A model generated the notes under the pieces. That model saw only the letters and a program-made list of their open reading frames with translations. It ran no database searches and was not told where the DNA came from. Positions 9,622-17,380 of a stretch of 64,000 bases of DNA are shown piece after piece. The stretch's first letter is position 1, and every line of letters starts with the position of its first letter. Source of the DNA: Streptomyces angustmyceticus (GTDB lineage Bacteria; Actinomycetota; Actinomycetes; Streptomycetales; Streptomycetaceae); the NCBI RefSeq assembly GCF_019933235.1, contig NZ_CP082945.1, positions 3,844,001 to 3,908,000 of the forward strand, read 5' to 3'. The translations under genes and the position numbers were made by a program.

Positions 9622-10038
9622 TCACCGCCCCCACATCGGAAGGTCGAACTCCGCCCAGACCGTCTTGCACGGGAACGGTCCCTGCCGGGTGCCCCACCGG
9701 TCGGCGAGCGCCTCGACGAGGACCAGCCCGCGACCGCCCGATTCCCATGTCCCTGACACCTGCGGCACCGGGAGCCGGTCACCGCACGCGTCCGTCACCT
9801 CGATGCGGAGCGTGTCCGCGTCGGCCAGGACGGCGAGGCGGAAGTCCCGTCCCGGTACGCACCCGTGCGTAGCCGCGTTCGCGGCGAGCTCGGCGATCAC
9901 CTGAGCGGGCGATTCGAACGGCACGCCCCAGGACCGGAGCTGCTCGGTGGCGAGCAGCCAGGCGAGACGAGCGCCCCGGCGGGTGGCGGAGAGCTGAACC
10001 TTGAACTGCAGCTTGTGCTCGGCGTTTTCCTCATTCAT
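9622..10038 (-). CDS. RsbW-like ATP-binding protein (HATPase_c_2)
   Basis: 138-aa single-domain GHKL ATPase. N-box AELAANAATHG, G1 box EVTDACGD and G2 box GGRGLVLVEALADRWG are all present. The family provides anti-sigma kinases or partner switches. It is divergent from the XRE-DUF5753/DUF397 pair starting at 10150. Together they form the usual Streptomyces whiJ/abaA-like triad, so it probably works with that regulator rather than with a sigma factor (inference). Cytosolic. Confidence 0.87.
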   Translation of the reverse strand: MNEENAEHKLQFKVQLSATRRGARLAWLLATEQLRSWGVPFESPAQVIAELAANAATHGCVPGRDFRLAVLADADTLRIEVTDACGDRLPVPQVSGTWESGGRGLVLVEALADRWGTRQGPFPCKTVWAEFDLPMWGR

Positions 10039-10149
10039 GTCACTCAGCGTGGTCGGGCGTGCTTACGCTGAATAGTGATGACGCCAGTACTCATGGTGAT
10101 GTCCACGGGTTGTCCAGAGGCGTCCCCGCTGTCCAGGAGGTGGAAGTGG

Positions 10150-10998
10150 ATGCATGTTGACGCTGCGGAAGACGGGGGTTGGGAACTCGATCCGGAAGAC
10201 GACGCCCAGGCGGCTGTGGAGACGGTCGGACGCCAGCTCAAAATGTGGCGGGAGGCGTCGGGACTCCGCGCGGCGGAGTTCGGGGCGGCCATCGGGTACG
10301 GCGAGAACCTGATCTACAAGATCGAGCGTGGTGTGCGCATCCCGCGCCCCGAGTACCTCGAAAAGGCCGATGAAGCCCTGGGCGCGGGCGGCAAGATCGC
10401 GGCGATGAAGAAGGACGTGGAGCAGGCCCGGTACCCGAAGAAGGTGCGGGACCTGACGCGATGGGAGGCCGAGGCGGTCGAGCTGGGCGCCTACGGCAGC
10501 CACAACTTGCATGGGCTGTTGCAGACCGAGGAGTACGCACGGGCGCTGTTCGAGATGCGACGGCCCGCCTGGTCACAAGACAAAGTCGACCGCGAGGTGG
10601 CGGCACGAGTAACTCGAAGGTCGATCTTCGAGCGCACGCCAGCCCCTGCCCTCACGTTCGTCCAGGAAGAGGTGACGCTTCGCCGCCCCATCGGAGGCAC
10701 AATGGTTCTGCGTCGGCAGCTCGAACGGATGTTGGATGTGGGCCAGTTGCGGAACGTCGAGATTCAGGTGATGCCGACGAACCGCGAAGACCACGCAGGA
10801 ATGGGCGGCAGGATCCATCTGCTGAAGTTCGGGGACAGCTCGGTCGTGGGCCATTCCGAGGGGCAATTCGGCAGTCGCCCGGTCTCCCACCCGAAGGAGA
10901 TCCAAGTCCTTGAGCTGCGCTACGGGATCAACCGGGCCCAGGCTCTCACGCCCCAGGAGTCATTGGCCTTCATCGAGAAAGTGCTGGGAGAGACATGA
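10150..10998 (+). CDS. XRE-family regulator with DUF5753 (WhiJ-like)
   Basis: 282 aa. ATG 10150 is chosen because AGGAGG at 10135-10140 precedes it by nine bases; the longer frame from 10075 has no such site. Residues about 15-80 form the HTH (LRAAEFGAAIGYGENLIYKIERG), and DUF5753 fills the rest (GLLQTEEYARALF, EEVTLRRPIGG). This is the WhiJ type of DNA-binding regulator, usually encoded with a DUF397 partner, which follows here with an ATGA overlap. Probably a developmental or antibiotic-related regulator, by family analogy only. Confidence 0.9.
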   Translation: MHVDAAEDGGWELDPEDDAQAAVETVGRQLKMWREASGLRAAEFGAAIGYGENLIYKIERGVRIPRPEYLEKADEALGAGGKIAAMKKDVEQARYPKKVRDLTRWEAEAVELGAYGSHNLHGLLQTEEYARALFEMRRPAWSQDKVDREVAARVTRRSIFERTPAPALTFVQEEVTLRRPIGGTMVLRRQLERMLDVGQLRNVEIQVMPTNREDHAGMGGRIHLLKFGDSSVVGHSEGQFGSRPVSHPKEIQVLELRYGINRAQALTPQESLAFIEKVLGET

Positions 10999-11207
10999 CC
11001 CTCAAGCCCTCTGCGGTGAACGCTTCCGAGCTGAAGTGGACCAAGAGCAGCTACAGCGGCGACAGTGACAGCAACGAGTGTGTCGAGGTCGCCGCCGTCC
11101 AAGGCACCATCCACATCCGCGACTCCAAGAACCCCCACGGCCCGCAGCTCCACCTCCAGCCGTCCGCCTGGGCCGACTTCGTCTCGTACGCCGCTGCCGC
11201 GCGCTGA
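10995..11207 (+). CDS. DUF397 protein
   Basis: 70-aa DUF397 protein with the family hallmarks WTKSSYSGDSDSNECVEVA and IRDSKNPHGPQL. Its ATG overlaps the stop of the XRE regulator, so the two are co-translated. In S. coelicolor such small proteins modulate WhiJ-type regulators. Confidence 0.9.
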   Translation: MTLKPSAVNASELKWTKSSYSGDSDSNECVEVAAVQGTIHIRDSKNPHGPQLHLQPSAWADFVSYAAAAR

Positions 11208-11239
11208 CGATCGTCAGAGGGCCTCGGGGGGGGGACGAG

Positions 11240-11458
11240 TCACGGCGTGACCGGCTCCGACACGGTCGTTCTGCTGCCGCCCGGCGTCCCCCACGACGGC
11301 AGGAGGCCGCTGCCGTCCCGCACGCGCACCCCACTCGTGTGATCCGCTGCTTCAAGTCCCACGGCCTGCTGCCGCACGCAGACCTGACCGGCAGGCGTGC
11401 CCTTCTCCGGGACGAGCGGCGTCACGCGAGGGTCACGCCGGATCAATGCCAGGGTCAT
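11240..11458 (-). CDS. Possible small protein of 72 aa, unknown
   Basis: Short open frame from ATG 11458, preceded by GAAAGG at a plausible distance. Its beginning (MTLALIRRDP) resembles small Streptomyces proteins that start with an ALIxxDP motif and sit near XRE/DUF397 genes. The remainder does not clearly match, so it may be decayed or non-coding. Confidence 0.3.
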   Translation of the reverse strand: MTLALIRRDPRVTPLVPEKGTPAGQVCVRQQAVGLEAADHTSGVRVRDGSGLLPSWGTPGGSRTTVSEPVTP

Positions 11459-11513
11459 GGCATGCCTTTCACCGTGGATGTAACCACATCCCATCAACTC
11501 AAGAGCAGGCTTC

Positions 11514-11825
11514 ATGACGACGAACATCCGGAATCGACTTCCCCACGTGATCGGCGCGTCTGTCCTGGTCGTCGCACTCACGGGAACGGTGAGCGCCATA
11601 GACGCGATGAGTTCTGAGACAGCGTCCCAAGCGCAGGCTTCGTCGTCGGCACCTGAGGTGAACTGCAAGTTCCGTATCGAGCTGGGCAAGGTCGTCGCGT
11701 TCCCGAGGGGCTGCAGGCTGCCCGGTGGTGGAGGAATCAGCGCCACCCTCGACGGCGGCCTCACAGCCGTCACCACCATGAACACCGCCGCCCGCAGCAC
11801 CGGGGCCACCACCGGCGGTCGGTGA
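11514..11825 (+). CDS. Small secreted protein, unknown
   Basis: 103 aa. An N-terminal signal peptide is likely (basic start MTTNIRNR, then HVIGASVLVVALTGTVSA). The mature part has two Cys (NCKFRIELG, RGCRLPGGGG) that could form a disulfide, and a Thr/Ala/Gly-rich tail. The Shine-Dalgarno is weak (GAGCAGG). No family recognised. Confidence 0.5.
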   Translation: MTTNIRNRLPHVIGASVLVVALTGTVSAIDAMSSETASQAQASSSAPEVNCKFRIELGKVVAFPRGCRLPGGGGISATLDGGLTAVTTMNTAARSTGATTGGR

Positions 11826-11881
11826 GGCGAGCCGCGCCACGACCGGAGCGGCCCCCGCCGTGGGCGGGAGCCGCGGGGGCG

Positions 11882-12241
11882 TCAGCGGTGTGCCTGGCGC
11901 CGGTTGGTGTGGCCGGCTTCGTGGTGGCCGGAGCGCATGAGGGCGAGGACGGTGTCGAGGTCGTCGCCCTGGTGCGGGTCGTCGGCCATGCGGTTGCGGG
12001 TGCGGGTGCCGCAGCCGGTGCACCGATGGACGATCATGTAGCCCTTGGCGGAGTGGTGCTCGACTGCGACCGGGCGCATCAGCGCGCGGCAGTCGTTGGC
12101 ACGGTCTCCGGGCGAGAGGTCCACGTGCAGCGAATGCAGGCAGTGCGAGCAGTGGTTGCGGTAGCTTCCGTTCACCAATGGCGCGACCGCCTCACCGCAG
12201 TTTCCGCAGGTGAAGCCGGTGTTTTCGGTTGTTCTGCTGAT
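11882..12241 (-). CDS. RNHCP domain zinc protein, apparent ATC start
   Basis: RNHCP-family protein with CGNCGEAV, GSYRNHCSHCLHSLHVD and IVHRCTGCGTRTRNR, giving paired Cys/His zinc ligands. Homologues begin with M-S-R-x-TENTGFTC. Here the equivalent position reads I-S-R-T-TENTGFTC, so the initiator is ATC (12241-12239), seven bases after a strong AGGAG (12253-12249). Starting instead at TTG/GTG 12178/12175 would delete the first CxxC. Either a rare ATC start or a damaged start codon. 119 aa. Confidence 0.72.
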   Translation of the reverse strand: MSRTTENTGFTCGNCGEAVAPLVNGSYRNHCSHCLHSLHVDLSPGDRANDCRALMRPVAVEHHSAKGYMIVHRCTGCGTRTRNRMADDPHQGDDLDTVLALMRSGHHEAGHTNRRQAHR

Positions 12242-12248
12242 GCTGCTG

Positions 12249-12253
12249 CTCCT
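12249..12253 (-). promoter_or_regulatory. Shine-Dalgarno deciding the RNHCP start
   Basis: AGGAG on the minus strand, seven bases before the ATC codon that aligns with the initiator Met of RNHCP homologues. No ATG, GTG or TTG exists at the expected distance. Confidence 0.6.
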
Positions 12254-12272
12254 CAGCGAGTCGAAGGGATCT

Positions 12273-12479
12273 TCAACTCGGAGGCGCAGGGTTCCGTTCG
12301 TTCTCCCCCTGCCGGAGCAGGGGTCGCGGGCTTGACCGGGGAGTGACGCGGTTCACCGCCGCGCTGAGGCGGGCGATTACTTCCGGCTCCAGCTTCACCG
12401 GAGTGCGCTTGCGGCTCCGGATCCGGACCACGACCGGGTTTGTGTGTTTGTCCCGGCCACTGTCACGCGGGGGTGCCAC
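12273..12479 (-). CDS. Possible small basic protein upstream of RNHCP gene
   Basis: 68-aa frame starting at a GTG, with high third-position GC through its centre (VVVRIRSRKRTPVKLEPE). It ends 31 bases before the RNHCP start and on the same strand, so it could be its operon partner. No family recognised and no clear ribosome site, so confidence is low. Confidence 0.33.
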   Translation of the reverse strand: MAPPRDSGRDKHTNPVVVRIRSRKRTPVKLEPEVIARLSAAVNRVTPRSSPRPLLRQGENERNPAPPS

Positions 12480-12671
12480 GTGCCGCCGGTAGGTGTCCGT
12501 CCGGTCTCACCGCCGTCGGCGTCGTCCCCCGTCAGGCAGCGTCAGCAGCGGCATGCACGATCGTGATCACGCCACCTCCTTGATCTGCTGGTTCCCCGTG
12601 GCCTGTCGGTACGGCCCCGGAGGCTCTCTCCAGCGTATGCGCCGGCCCGTGGTCGCGCGGAGGGGCGCTGG

Positions 12672-13208
12672 TCAGGCCCAGAGCATCCCCAGTTCCGGGT
12701 CCTCGCGGAGTTTGGCCAGGGCGCGGGAGACGGCGCTCTTGACCGTGCCGATGGAGACCTCCATGACCTCGGCGGTCTGGGCCTCGCTCAGGTCCTCGTA
12801 GTACCTGAGGACGACCATGGCCCGCTGGCGGGCGGGCAGGCGCATCACCGCGCGCCACATCGCGTCACGCATGCCCTGGAGTTCGGCCGGGTCGGGCGCG
12901 GGCAGCGGGTCGGGCTCCGGCAGCTCGTCGACGGCGAATTCCTCGACCTTGCGCTTGCGCCACTGGGAGGTGCGGGTGTTGATGAGCGCGCGGCGGACGT
13001 AGCCGTCCAGGGCGCGGTGGTCCTCGATGCGGTCCCAGGCCACGAAGGTCTTGGCCAGGGCGGTTTGGAGGAGATCCTCGGCGTCGTTCGGGTTGGCGGA
13101 CAGCGACCGCGCGGTGCGCAGCAGGACCGGCCCCCGGGCCCGTACATAGGACGAGAATGTCGGGAACACAGCGGCGGTCGAAGCGCTTGTGCACACTGGC
13201 GTGGTCAT
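12672..13208 (-). CDS. ECF sigma factor, SigE family
   Basis: About 178 aa from ATG 13208 (MTTPVCTSAS); an upstream in-frame start at 13277 is less likely. The sigma region 2 has LLRTARSLSANPNDAEDLLQTALAKTF and YVRRALINTRTSQWRKRK. Region 4 has LPARQRAMVVLRYYEDLSEAQTAEVMEVSIGTVKS. An acidic Pro-rich linker lies between them. No anti-sigma gene is adjacent. Directs RNA polymerase to an unknown regulon; divergent from the surface protein at 13487. Confidence 0.9.
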   Translation of the reverse strand: MTTPVCTSASTAAVFPTFSSYVRARGPVLLRTARSLSANPNDAEDLLQTALAKTFVAWDRIEDHRALDGYVRRALINTRTSQWRKRKVEEFAVDELPEPDPLPAPDPAELQGMRDAMWRAVMRLPARQRAMVVLRYYEDLSEAQTAEVMEVSIGTVKSAVSRALAKLREDPELGMLWA

Positions 13209-13486
13209 GTGGACCACGCTAGGAGCGAGGATCGTCGCGCGGATCGCCCCAGGGTGCCGAAGCGCTATCCGACTCAAGTTGTACGGGTGGGGCCGCTTCC
13301 ACCTCCTCTGGGGGGACGGGCCCTAGCACTCCCCTGAGTTCCCCTGAGTTCCTTTCTGCGGGTCGAGAGCGGATCTTCCGGTGGGCAACCTTCTGACCGG
13401 TTCGCGGGTCACGTACCCGATCATGCGCGTCGCACCGCGCACGCCGCCGCTCGTGGCGGCCGTCCGACTTCGTACGAAGGGCCTCG

Positions 13487-14506
13487 ATGAAGCTTCACCC
13501 CGTTCTGGCGACCGCAGCCGTCACGGCTGTACTCGGCCCCCTGGCGCTGCTGTCGGCTCCTGGCGCCTACGCGGCGGGCGGGGCGCCCGCGGCCGCCGGA
13601 AGCCAGCCGGCGGCCGCCGCCACCGCGTCGGCATCGGCATCGGCGTCGGCGTCGGCATCGGCGTCGTCCCCGGCCGCAGCAGCCGGGGCGGCCGCCTCCG
13701 GGGCGTCGGCCAAGCCGGGTGCCGAGCCGTCCCCCACCTACACCCGCCCGACCTTCTGCTCGGGGATACCCGACGAGGACCGCGGCAAGACGGGGCTGCG
13801 CGGACTCCCGAGCAAGATCGTCGCGGGCTCCGGCTGGCACGGGTTCACCTACCGCGTCACCAATGTCTCCAAGATCAAGGTGATGGAGACCGATGTCTCC
13901 CTCATGCTCGGCACCGCCGACCCGAAGCTCAAGGACGTCGCCCAACTGGCCGTCACGGTCCAGTGGTTCAACCCGGCGACCGGCAAGTGGAAGCCGGTCG
14001 AGGGCGAGGGCGCCGAGTTCCGCGACAACGACGAGTTCGCCACCGTCAAGAGCCTGAAGCCGGGCGAGTACGCGGACGCCAAGATGCGCATCAAGATCGG
14101 CGGAAAGGCGAAGGCGGGGACCGGCTACTTCTTCACCATCGGCCACTCGTACGGCGAGGACGGCCAGTGCGGCTTCGACAAGATCAGCCAGTTCAACTTC
14201 ACGGTCCTGCCCGCCGGCAGCCGGCCCGGCAAGGTCTCGGACGCCAAGGGGCGGCCCGGTGAGCCGGGCAAGGCCGTCCCGCCGGCGAACGGCGGCGGGC
14301 GGGGCGCGACCGCTCCGCCGGCGAAGACCGCGCACCACCTCTCGCCCCAGGGCACCCTCGACGAACTCCCGGTCACCGGCAGGCTCGCCGAGACGGGGTC
14401 CTCCGACGCGCTGCCGACCGTCGCCGCGGCCGGCGCCGCGGCCGTCCTCGCGGGCGTCGGCACCGTACTCGTCGTGCGGCGTCGCAGGGCCGGGTCCGCG
14501 CAGTAG
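13487..14506 (+). CDS. Cell-wall-anchored surface protein with LAETG sortase signal
   Basis: 339 aa. A signal peptide (about 1-31, ending GAYA) is followed by an Ala/Ser low-complexity run (ASASAS repeats, about 45-65) and a globular domain of about 150 residues. A Pro/Gly/Ala linker then precedes LAETGSS, a hydrophobic helix (LPTVAAAGAAAVLAGVGTVLVV) and an RRRR tail. LAXTG is the motif used by Streptomyces class E sortases, so the protein is probably linked to peptidoglycan. Role unknown. The stop codon lies inside a tandem repeat. Confidence 0.85.
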   Translation: MKLHPVLATAAVTAVLGPLALLSAPGAYAAGGAPAAAGSQPAAAATASASASASASASASSPAAAAGAAASGASAKPGAEPSPTYTRPTFCSGIPDEDRGKTGLRGLPSKIVAGSGWHGFTYRVTNVSKIKVMETDVSLMLGTADPKLKDVAQLAVTVQWFNPATGKWKPVEGEGAEFRDNDEFATVKSLKPGEYADAKMRIKIGGKAKAGTGYFFTIGHSYGEDGQCGFDKISQFNFTVLPAGSRPGKVSDAKGRPGEPGKAVPPANGGGRGATAPPAKTAHHLSPQGTLDELPVTGRLAETGSSDALPTVAAAGAAAVLAGVGTVLVVRRRRAGSAQ

Positions 14507-14556
14507 GGACCAGTAGGGGCCCGTAGGCCAGTAGGGACAGTAGGGGCCCGTAGGGG
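14502..14556. repeat. Tandem duplication (28/27 bp) spanning the stop codon
   Basis: Two near-identical units (14502-14529 and 14530-14556) built on AGTAGGG and AGTAGGGGCCCGTAGG. The first contains the TAG stop of the surface-protein gene. Looks like a recent slippage duplication. Confidence 0.7.
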
Positions 14557-14667
14557 GCAGCGTCGGCAGGCGGTCGGGGCGGTGCGGGGTGGGGTCGGTG
14601 CCCGGCCGGACCGGTGCCGGGTCGGGGCGGTACCCGGTCGGGCCAGTCCCCGGTCCGGCCGTCTGCC

Positions 14668-15834
14668 TCAGCCGTCCGCGCCGAGGATCAGCCCCGAGGT
14701 CGGCACCCCCGTACCGGCCGTGACCAGGACATGGGCGGGGGTGCCCGCCTGGTTGACGGAGGTGCCGCGGAGCTGGCGGACGGCCTCGGCGATGCCGTTC
14801 ATGCCGTGCAGGTACGCCTCGCCGAGCTGGCCGCCGTGGGTGTTCAGGGGGAGGGCGTCCGCGGCGACGAAGTCCGACGCCTCGCCGGGGGCGCAGAAGC
14901 CGAACTCCTCCAGCTGCATCAGCACGAACGGGGTGAAGTGGTCGTAGAGGATCGCCACGCCGATGTCGGCGGGGGCGAGACCGGCGGTGCGCCAGAGCTG
15001 CCGGGCGACCACGTTCATCTCGGGGAGGCCGGTCAGGTCGTCGCGGTAGAAGCTGGTCATCTGCTCCTGGGCGCGGCCCGCGCCCTGCGCCGCGGCCGTG
15101 ATCAGCGCCGGCGGCCGGGGCAGCGCGCGGGCCCGCTCGGGCGAGGTCACCACGATCGCCTGGGCGCCGTCCGTCTCCTGGCAGCAGTCCAGCAGCCGCA
15201 GCGGCTCCACGATCCAGCGGGAGGCGGCGTGGTCGGCGAGGGTGATGGGCTTGCCGTGGAAGTACGCGGCCGGGTTGCGGGCGGCGTGGCGCCGGTCGGT
15301 GACCGCGACCGGGCCGAAGGCGTCCGGGGTCAGGCCGTAGGTGTGGAGGTAGCGCTGCGCGGCCATGGCGACCCAGGAGGCGGGGGTGAGCAGGCCGAAG
15401 GGGAGGTTCCAGCCGAGGGCCGCGCCCTCCGCGGTGGGCTCGCGCTGCTGGACGCCGGAGCCGAAGCGGCGGCCCGAGCGCTCGTTGAACGCGCGGTAGC
15501 AGACGACGACTTCGGCGAGGCCGGCGGCGACGGCGAGAGCCGCCTGCTGGACGGTGGCGCAGGCCGCGCCGCCCCCGTAGTGGACCCGGGAGAAGAAGGA
15601 CAGCTCACCGATCCCGGCCGCCTGCGCGACGGTGATCTCGGGGTTGGTGTCCATGGTGAAGGTGACCAGGCCGTCGACGTCCGCAGGGCTCAGCCCGGCG
15701 TCGTCGAGGGCGGCGCGCACGGCCTCGACGGCGAGCTTCAGTTCGCTGCGGCCGGAGTCCTTGGAGAACTCGGTCGCGCCGATGCCGGCGATGGCGGCCC
15801 GGCCGCCGAGGGAGTCGGGGCGGTGGACGCTCAT
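14668..15834 (-). CDS. Thiolase-superfamily lipid-transfer protein, Ltp2-like
   Basis: 388-aa thiolase-fold protein with IAGIGATEFSKDSGRSE, GGGAACATVQQAA, CCQETDGAQAIVV, LYDHFTPFVLMQLE and NTHGGQLGEAYLHG. Mycobacterial Ltp2 is a retro-aldolase that works with the DUF35 domain of ChsH2 to remove propionyl-CoA from the cholesterol side chain. This gene closes a five-gene operon with those partners and overlaps the MaoC gene as ATGA. Substrate in Streptomyces not shown; a steroid or other branched acyl-CoA is inferred. Confidence 0.87.
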   Translation of the reverse strand: MSVHRPDSLGGRAAIAGIGATEFSKDSGRSELKLAVEAVRAALDDAGLSPADVDGLVTFTMDTNPEITVAQAAGIGELSFFSRVHYGGGAACATVQQAALAVAAGLAEVVVCYRAFNERSGRRFGSGVQQREPTAEGAALGWNLPFGLLTPASWVAMAAQRYLHTYGLTPDAFGPVAVTDRRHAARNPAAYFHGKPITLADHAASRWIVEPLRLLDCCQETDGAQAIVVTSPERARALPRPPALITAAAQGAGRAQEQMTSFYRDDLTGLPEMNVVARQLWRTAGLAPADIGVAILYDHFTPFVLMQLEEFGFCAPGEASDFVAADALPLNTHGGQLGEAYLHGMNGIAEAVRQLRGTSVNQAGTPAHVLVTAGTGVPTSGLILGADG

Positions 15835-16295
15835 GCCGTGCCCTCCGGGAGGCTGACGGTCACCGTGCCGGTGACGTGGTGGCCCAGGCCGTTCGCGCCG
15901 ACGATCCGCACCACCGCCGTCCCGTCCGCCACCTCGGTGATCGTGCCGCTCAACACCAGCGTGTCGCCGGGGTAGTTGGGGGCGCCGAGGCGGATGGCGA
16001 CCTTGCGCAGGGTGCAGCGCGGCCCGAAGTGGTCGGTGAGGTAGCGGCCGACGAGTCCGTTGGTGGTGAGGATGTTCATGAAGATCTCCGGGGAGCCCTT
16101 CTGCCGGGCGGCCTCGGGGTCGTGGTGCACGTCCTGGTAGTCACGGGAGGCGATCGCCCCGGCGACGATCAGGGTGCGGGTGACGGGGATGGTGAGCGTC
16201 GGCAGCTCGTCACCGGGCTTGGGCTCGTCACCGGGCTTGGGCTCGTCAGCGAGCTTCGGCTCGTCACCGGGCTTCGGCTCGTCACCGGGCTTCAT
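15831..16295 (-). CDS. MaoC-like hydratase subunit, ChsH1-like
   Basis: About 154 aa from ATG 16295, preceded by AAAGGAG; the alternative ATG at 16316 lacks this site. The hot-dog-fold MaoC region has IASRDYQDVHHDPEAA and GSPEIFMNILTTNGLVGRY. In mycobacteria ChsH1 pairs with ChsH2 as an enoyl-CoA hydratase. The N-terminus carries an unusual tandem repeat of PGDEPK, encoded by five 18-bp units. The start overlaps the end of the dehydrogenase gene by 14 bases and the stop overlaps the thiolase start. Confidence 0.85.
   Translation of the reverse strand: MKPGDEPKPGDEPKLADEPKPGDEPKPGDELPTLTIPVTRTLIVAGAIASRDYQDVHHDPEAARQKGSPEIFMNILTTNGLVGRYLTDHFGPRCTLRKVAIRLGAPNYPGDTLVLSGTITEVADGTAVVRIVGANGLGHHVTGTVTVSLPEGTA
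16206..16295. repeat. Five tandem 18-bp units encoding PGDEPK-type repeats
   Basis: Ninety bases made of five 18-bp units (CTCGTCACCGGGCTTGGG on the plus strand, with single-base variants; one unit changed to CTCGTCAGCGAGCTTCGG). They encode the N-terminal charged/Pro extension of the MaoC protein and overlap the 3' end of the upstream dehydrogenase gene (stop 16282). Confidence 0.85.
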
Positions 16296-17379
16296 CGGGG
16301 CTCCTTTCGCCGGCATCCGGGTGCCTTCCGGTCGTGAGCAACTCGCCCAGTTCGTCGAGGACTTCGCCGCCCGCGCCCAGATAGCCGGCCACTTGCCGGC
16401 CCCACAGGAAGTGGCGGTGGACGGGGTGGTCGAGGTCGGCGCCGATGCCGCCGTGCAGATGCTGACCGCTGTGCACCACGCGGGTGCCGGCCTCGGCCGC
16501 CCACCAGGCGGCGGTCAGCGCGTGCGGTCCGGCGTCCAGGCCCGCGTCCCGGCGCCAGGCCGCCTCGTAGGCGGTGACACGGATCGCCTCGGTGTCCATG
16601 TGGGCATCGGCGGCGCGCAGTTGTACGCCCTGGTTCGCGGCGAGCGGGCGGCCGAACTGCTCGCGGGTGGTGGTGTGGGACACCGCACGGGCCAGCGAAC
16701 CGGCGCAGACCCCGGCCTGGAGCCCGGCGAAGGCGGTACGGGCGAGGGCCAGGGTGTCCGCGTAGGGGTCGGGGGCGGGGCCGGGGTTGGCGATCGTCTC
16801 GGCGGGGGCGTCCTCCAGGGTGAGCCGGCCCGCCGACCAGGGGGCGGTGGTCTCGACCGGGTCGCGCCGCACCCCCGGGGCGTCGGTGCGTACGAGCCAC
16901 AGCGTCCGCGTCGTACCGTCCGGCACCAGGACGTGGGTGGCCTCGCGCAGCCACGGCACCACCGGGACGGTGCCGGTCAGCCGCCCGGTCCCGTCCGCGG
17001 CCCGCTCGCTCCGTACGCCGCCGCGCCGCGCCGGAAACGCCCCGGTCGCGACCGCCTCGCCGTCCCGCAGCGGCGGCAGCAGCCGCGCCCGCTGTTCCGG
17101 GCTGCCGTGCGCGCCGATCGCCAGCAGCCCGTACACACAGGTCGCCGCGAACGGCACCTGCGCCGTCGTCCGCCCCTGCTCCTCCAGCATCAGCACGAGC
17201 CCGAGCAGGCCGGTCTCCTCCGCCGCGCCCGGCAGACCGGCCGCGCACAGCGCCTTCCACAGCGCGGCGTCCGTGCCGGTGCCGCAGGTGGCGAGGCGCT
17301 CGGGCGTGGACAGGTCGCCGAATATCCGGGCCGCCAGCTCGCGGGCCGCCGTCTGCTCCGGTGTGGGCGTGAAGTCCAT
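16282..17379 (-). CDS. Acyl-CoA dehydrogenase, FadE28/ChsE1-like
   Basis: 365 aa from ATG 17379, one base after the stop of the preceding gene and preceded by GAGGGG. Begins MDFTPTPEQTAARELAARIF. The C-terminal helical domain has HTTTREQFGRPLAANQGVQ and HLHGGIGADLDHPVHRHFLWG, typical of acyl-CoA dehydrogenases. It is shorter than usual. In mycobacteria FadE28 and FadE29 form a heterotetramer with shared FAD sites; the presence of both types here supports the same arrangement. Confidence 0.85.
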   Translation of the reverse strand: MDFTPTPEQTAARELAARIFGDLSTPERLATCGTGTDAALWKALCAAGLPGAAEETGLLGLVLMLEEQGRTTAQVPFAATCVYGLLAIGAHGSPEQRARLLPPLRDGEAVATGAFPARRGGVRSERAADGTGRLTGTVPVVPWLREATHVLVPDGTTRTLWLVRTDAPGVRRDPVETTAPWSAGRLTLEDAPAETIANPGPAPDPYADTLALARTAFAGLQAGVCAGSLARAVSHTTTREQFGRPLAANQGVQLRAADAHMDTEAIRVTAYEAAWRRDAGLDAGPHALTAAWWAAEAGTRVVHSGQHLHGGIGADLDHPVHRHFLWGRQVAGYLGAGGEVLDELGELLTTGRHPDAGERSPDEAR

Positions 17380-17380
17380 C

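Noticed and set aside
16206..16295. CRISPR array
   Set aside because: Repeats are contiguous 18-mers with no spacers and encode protein; no cas genes.
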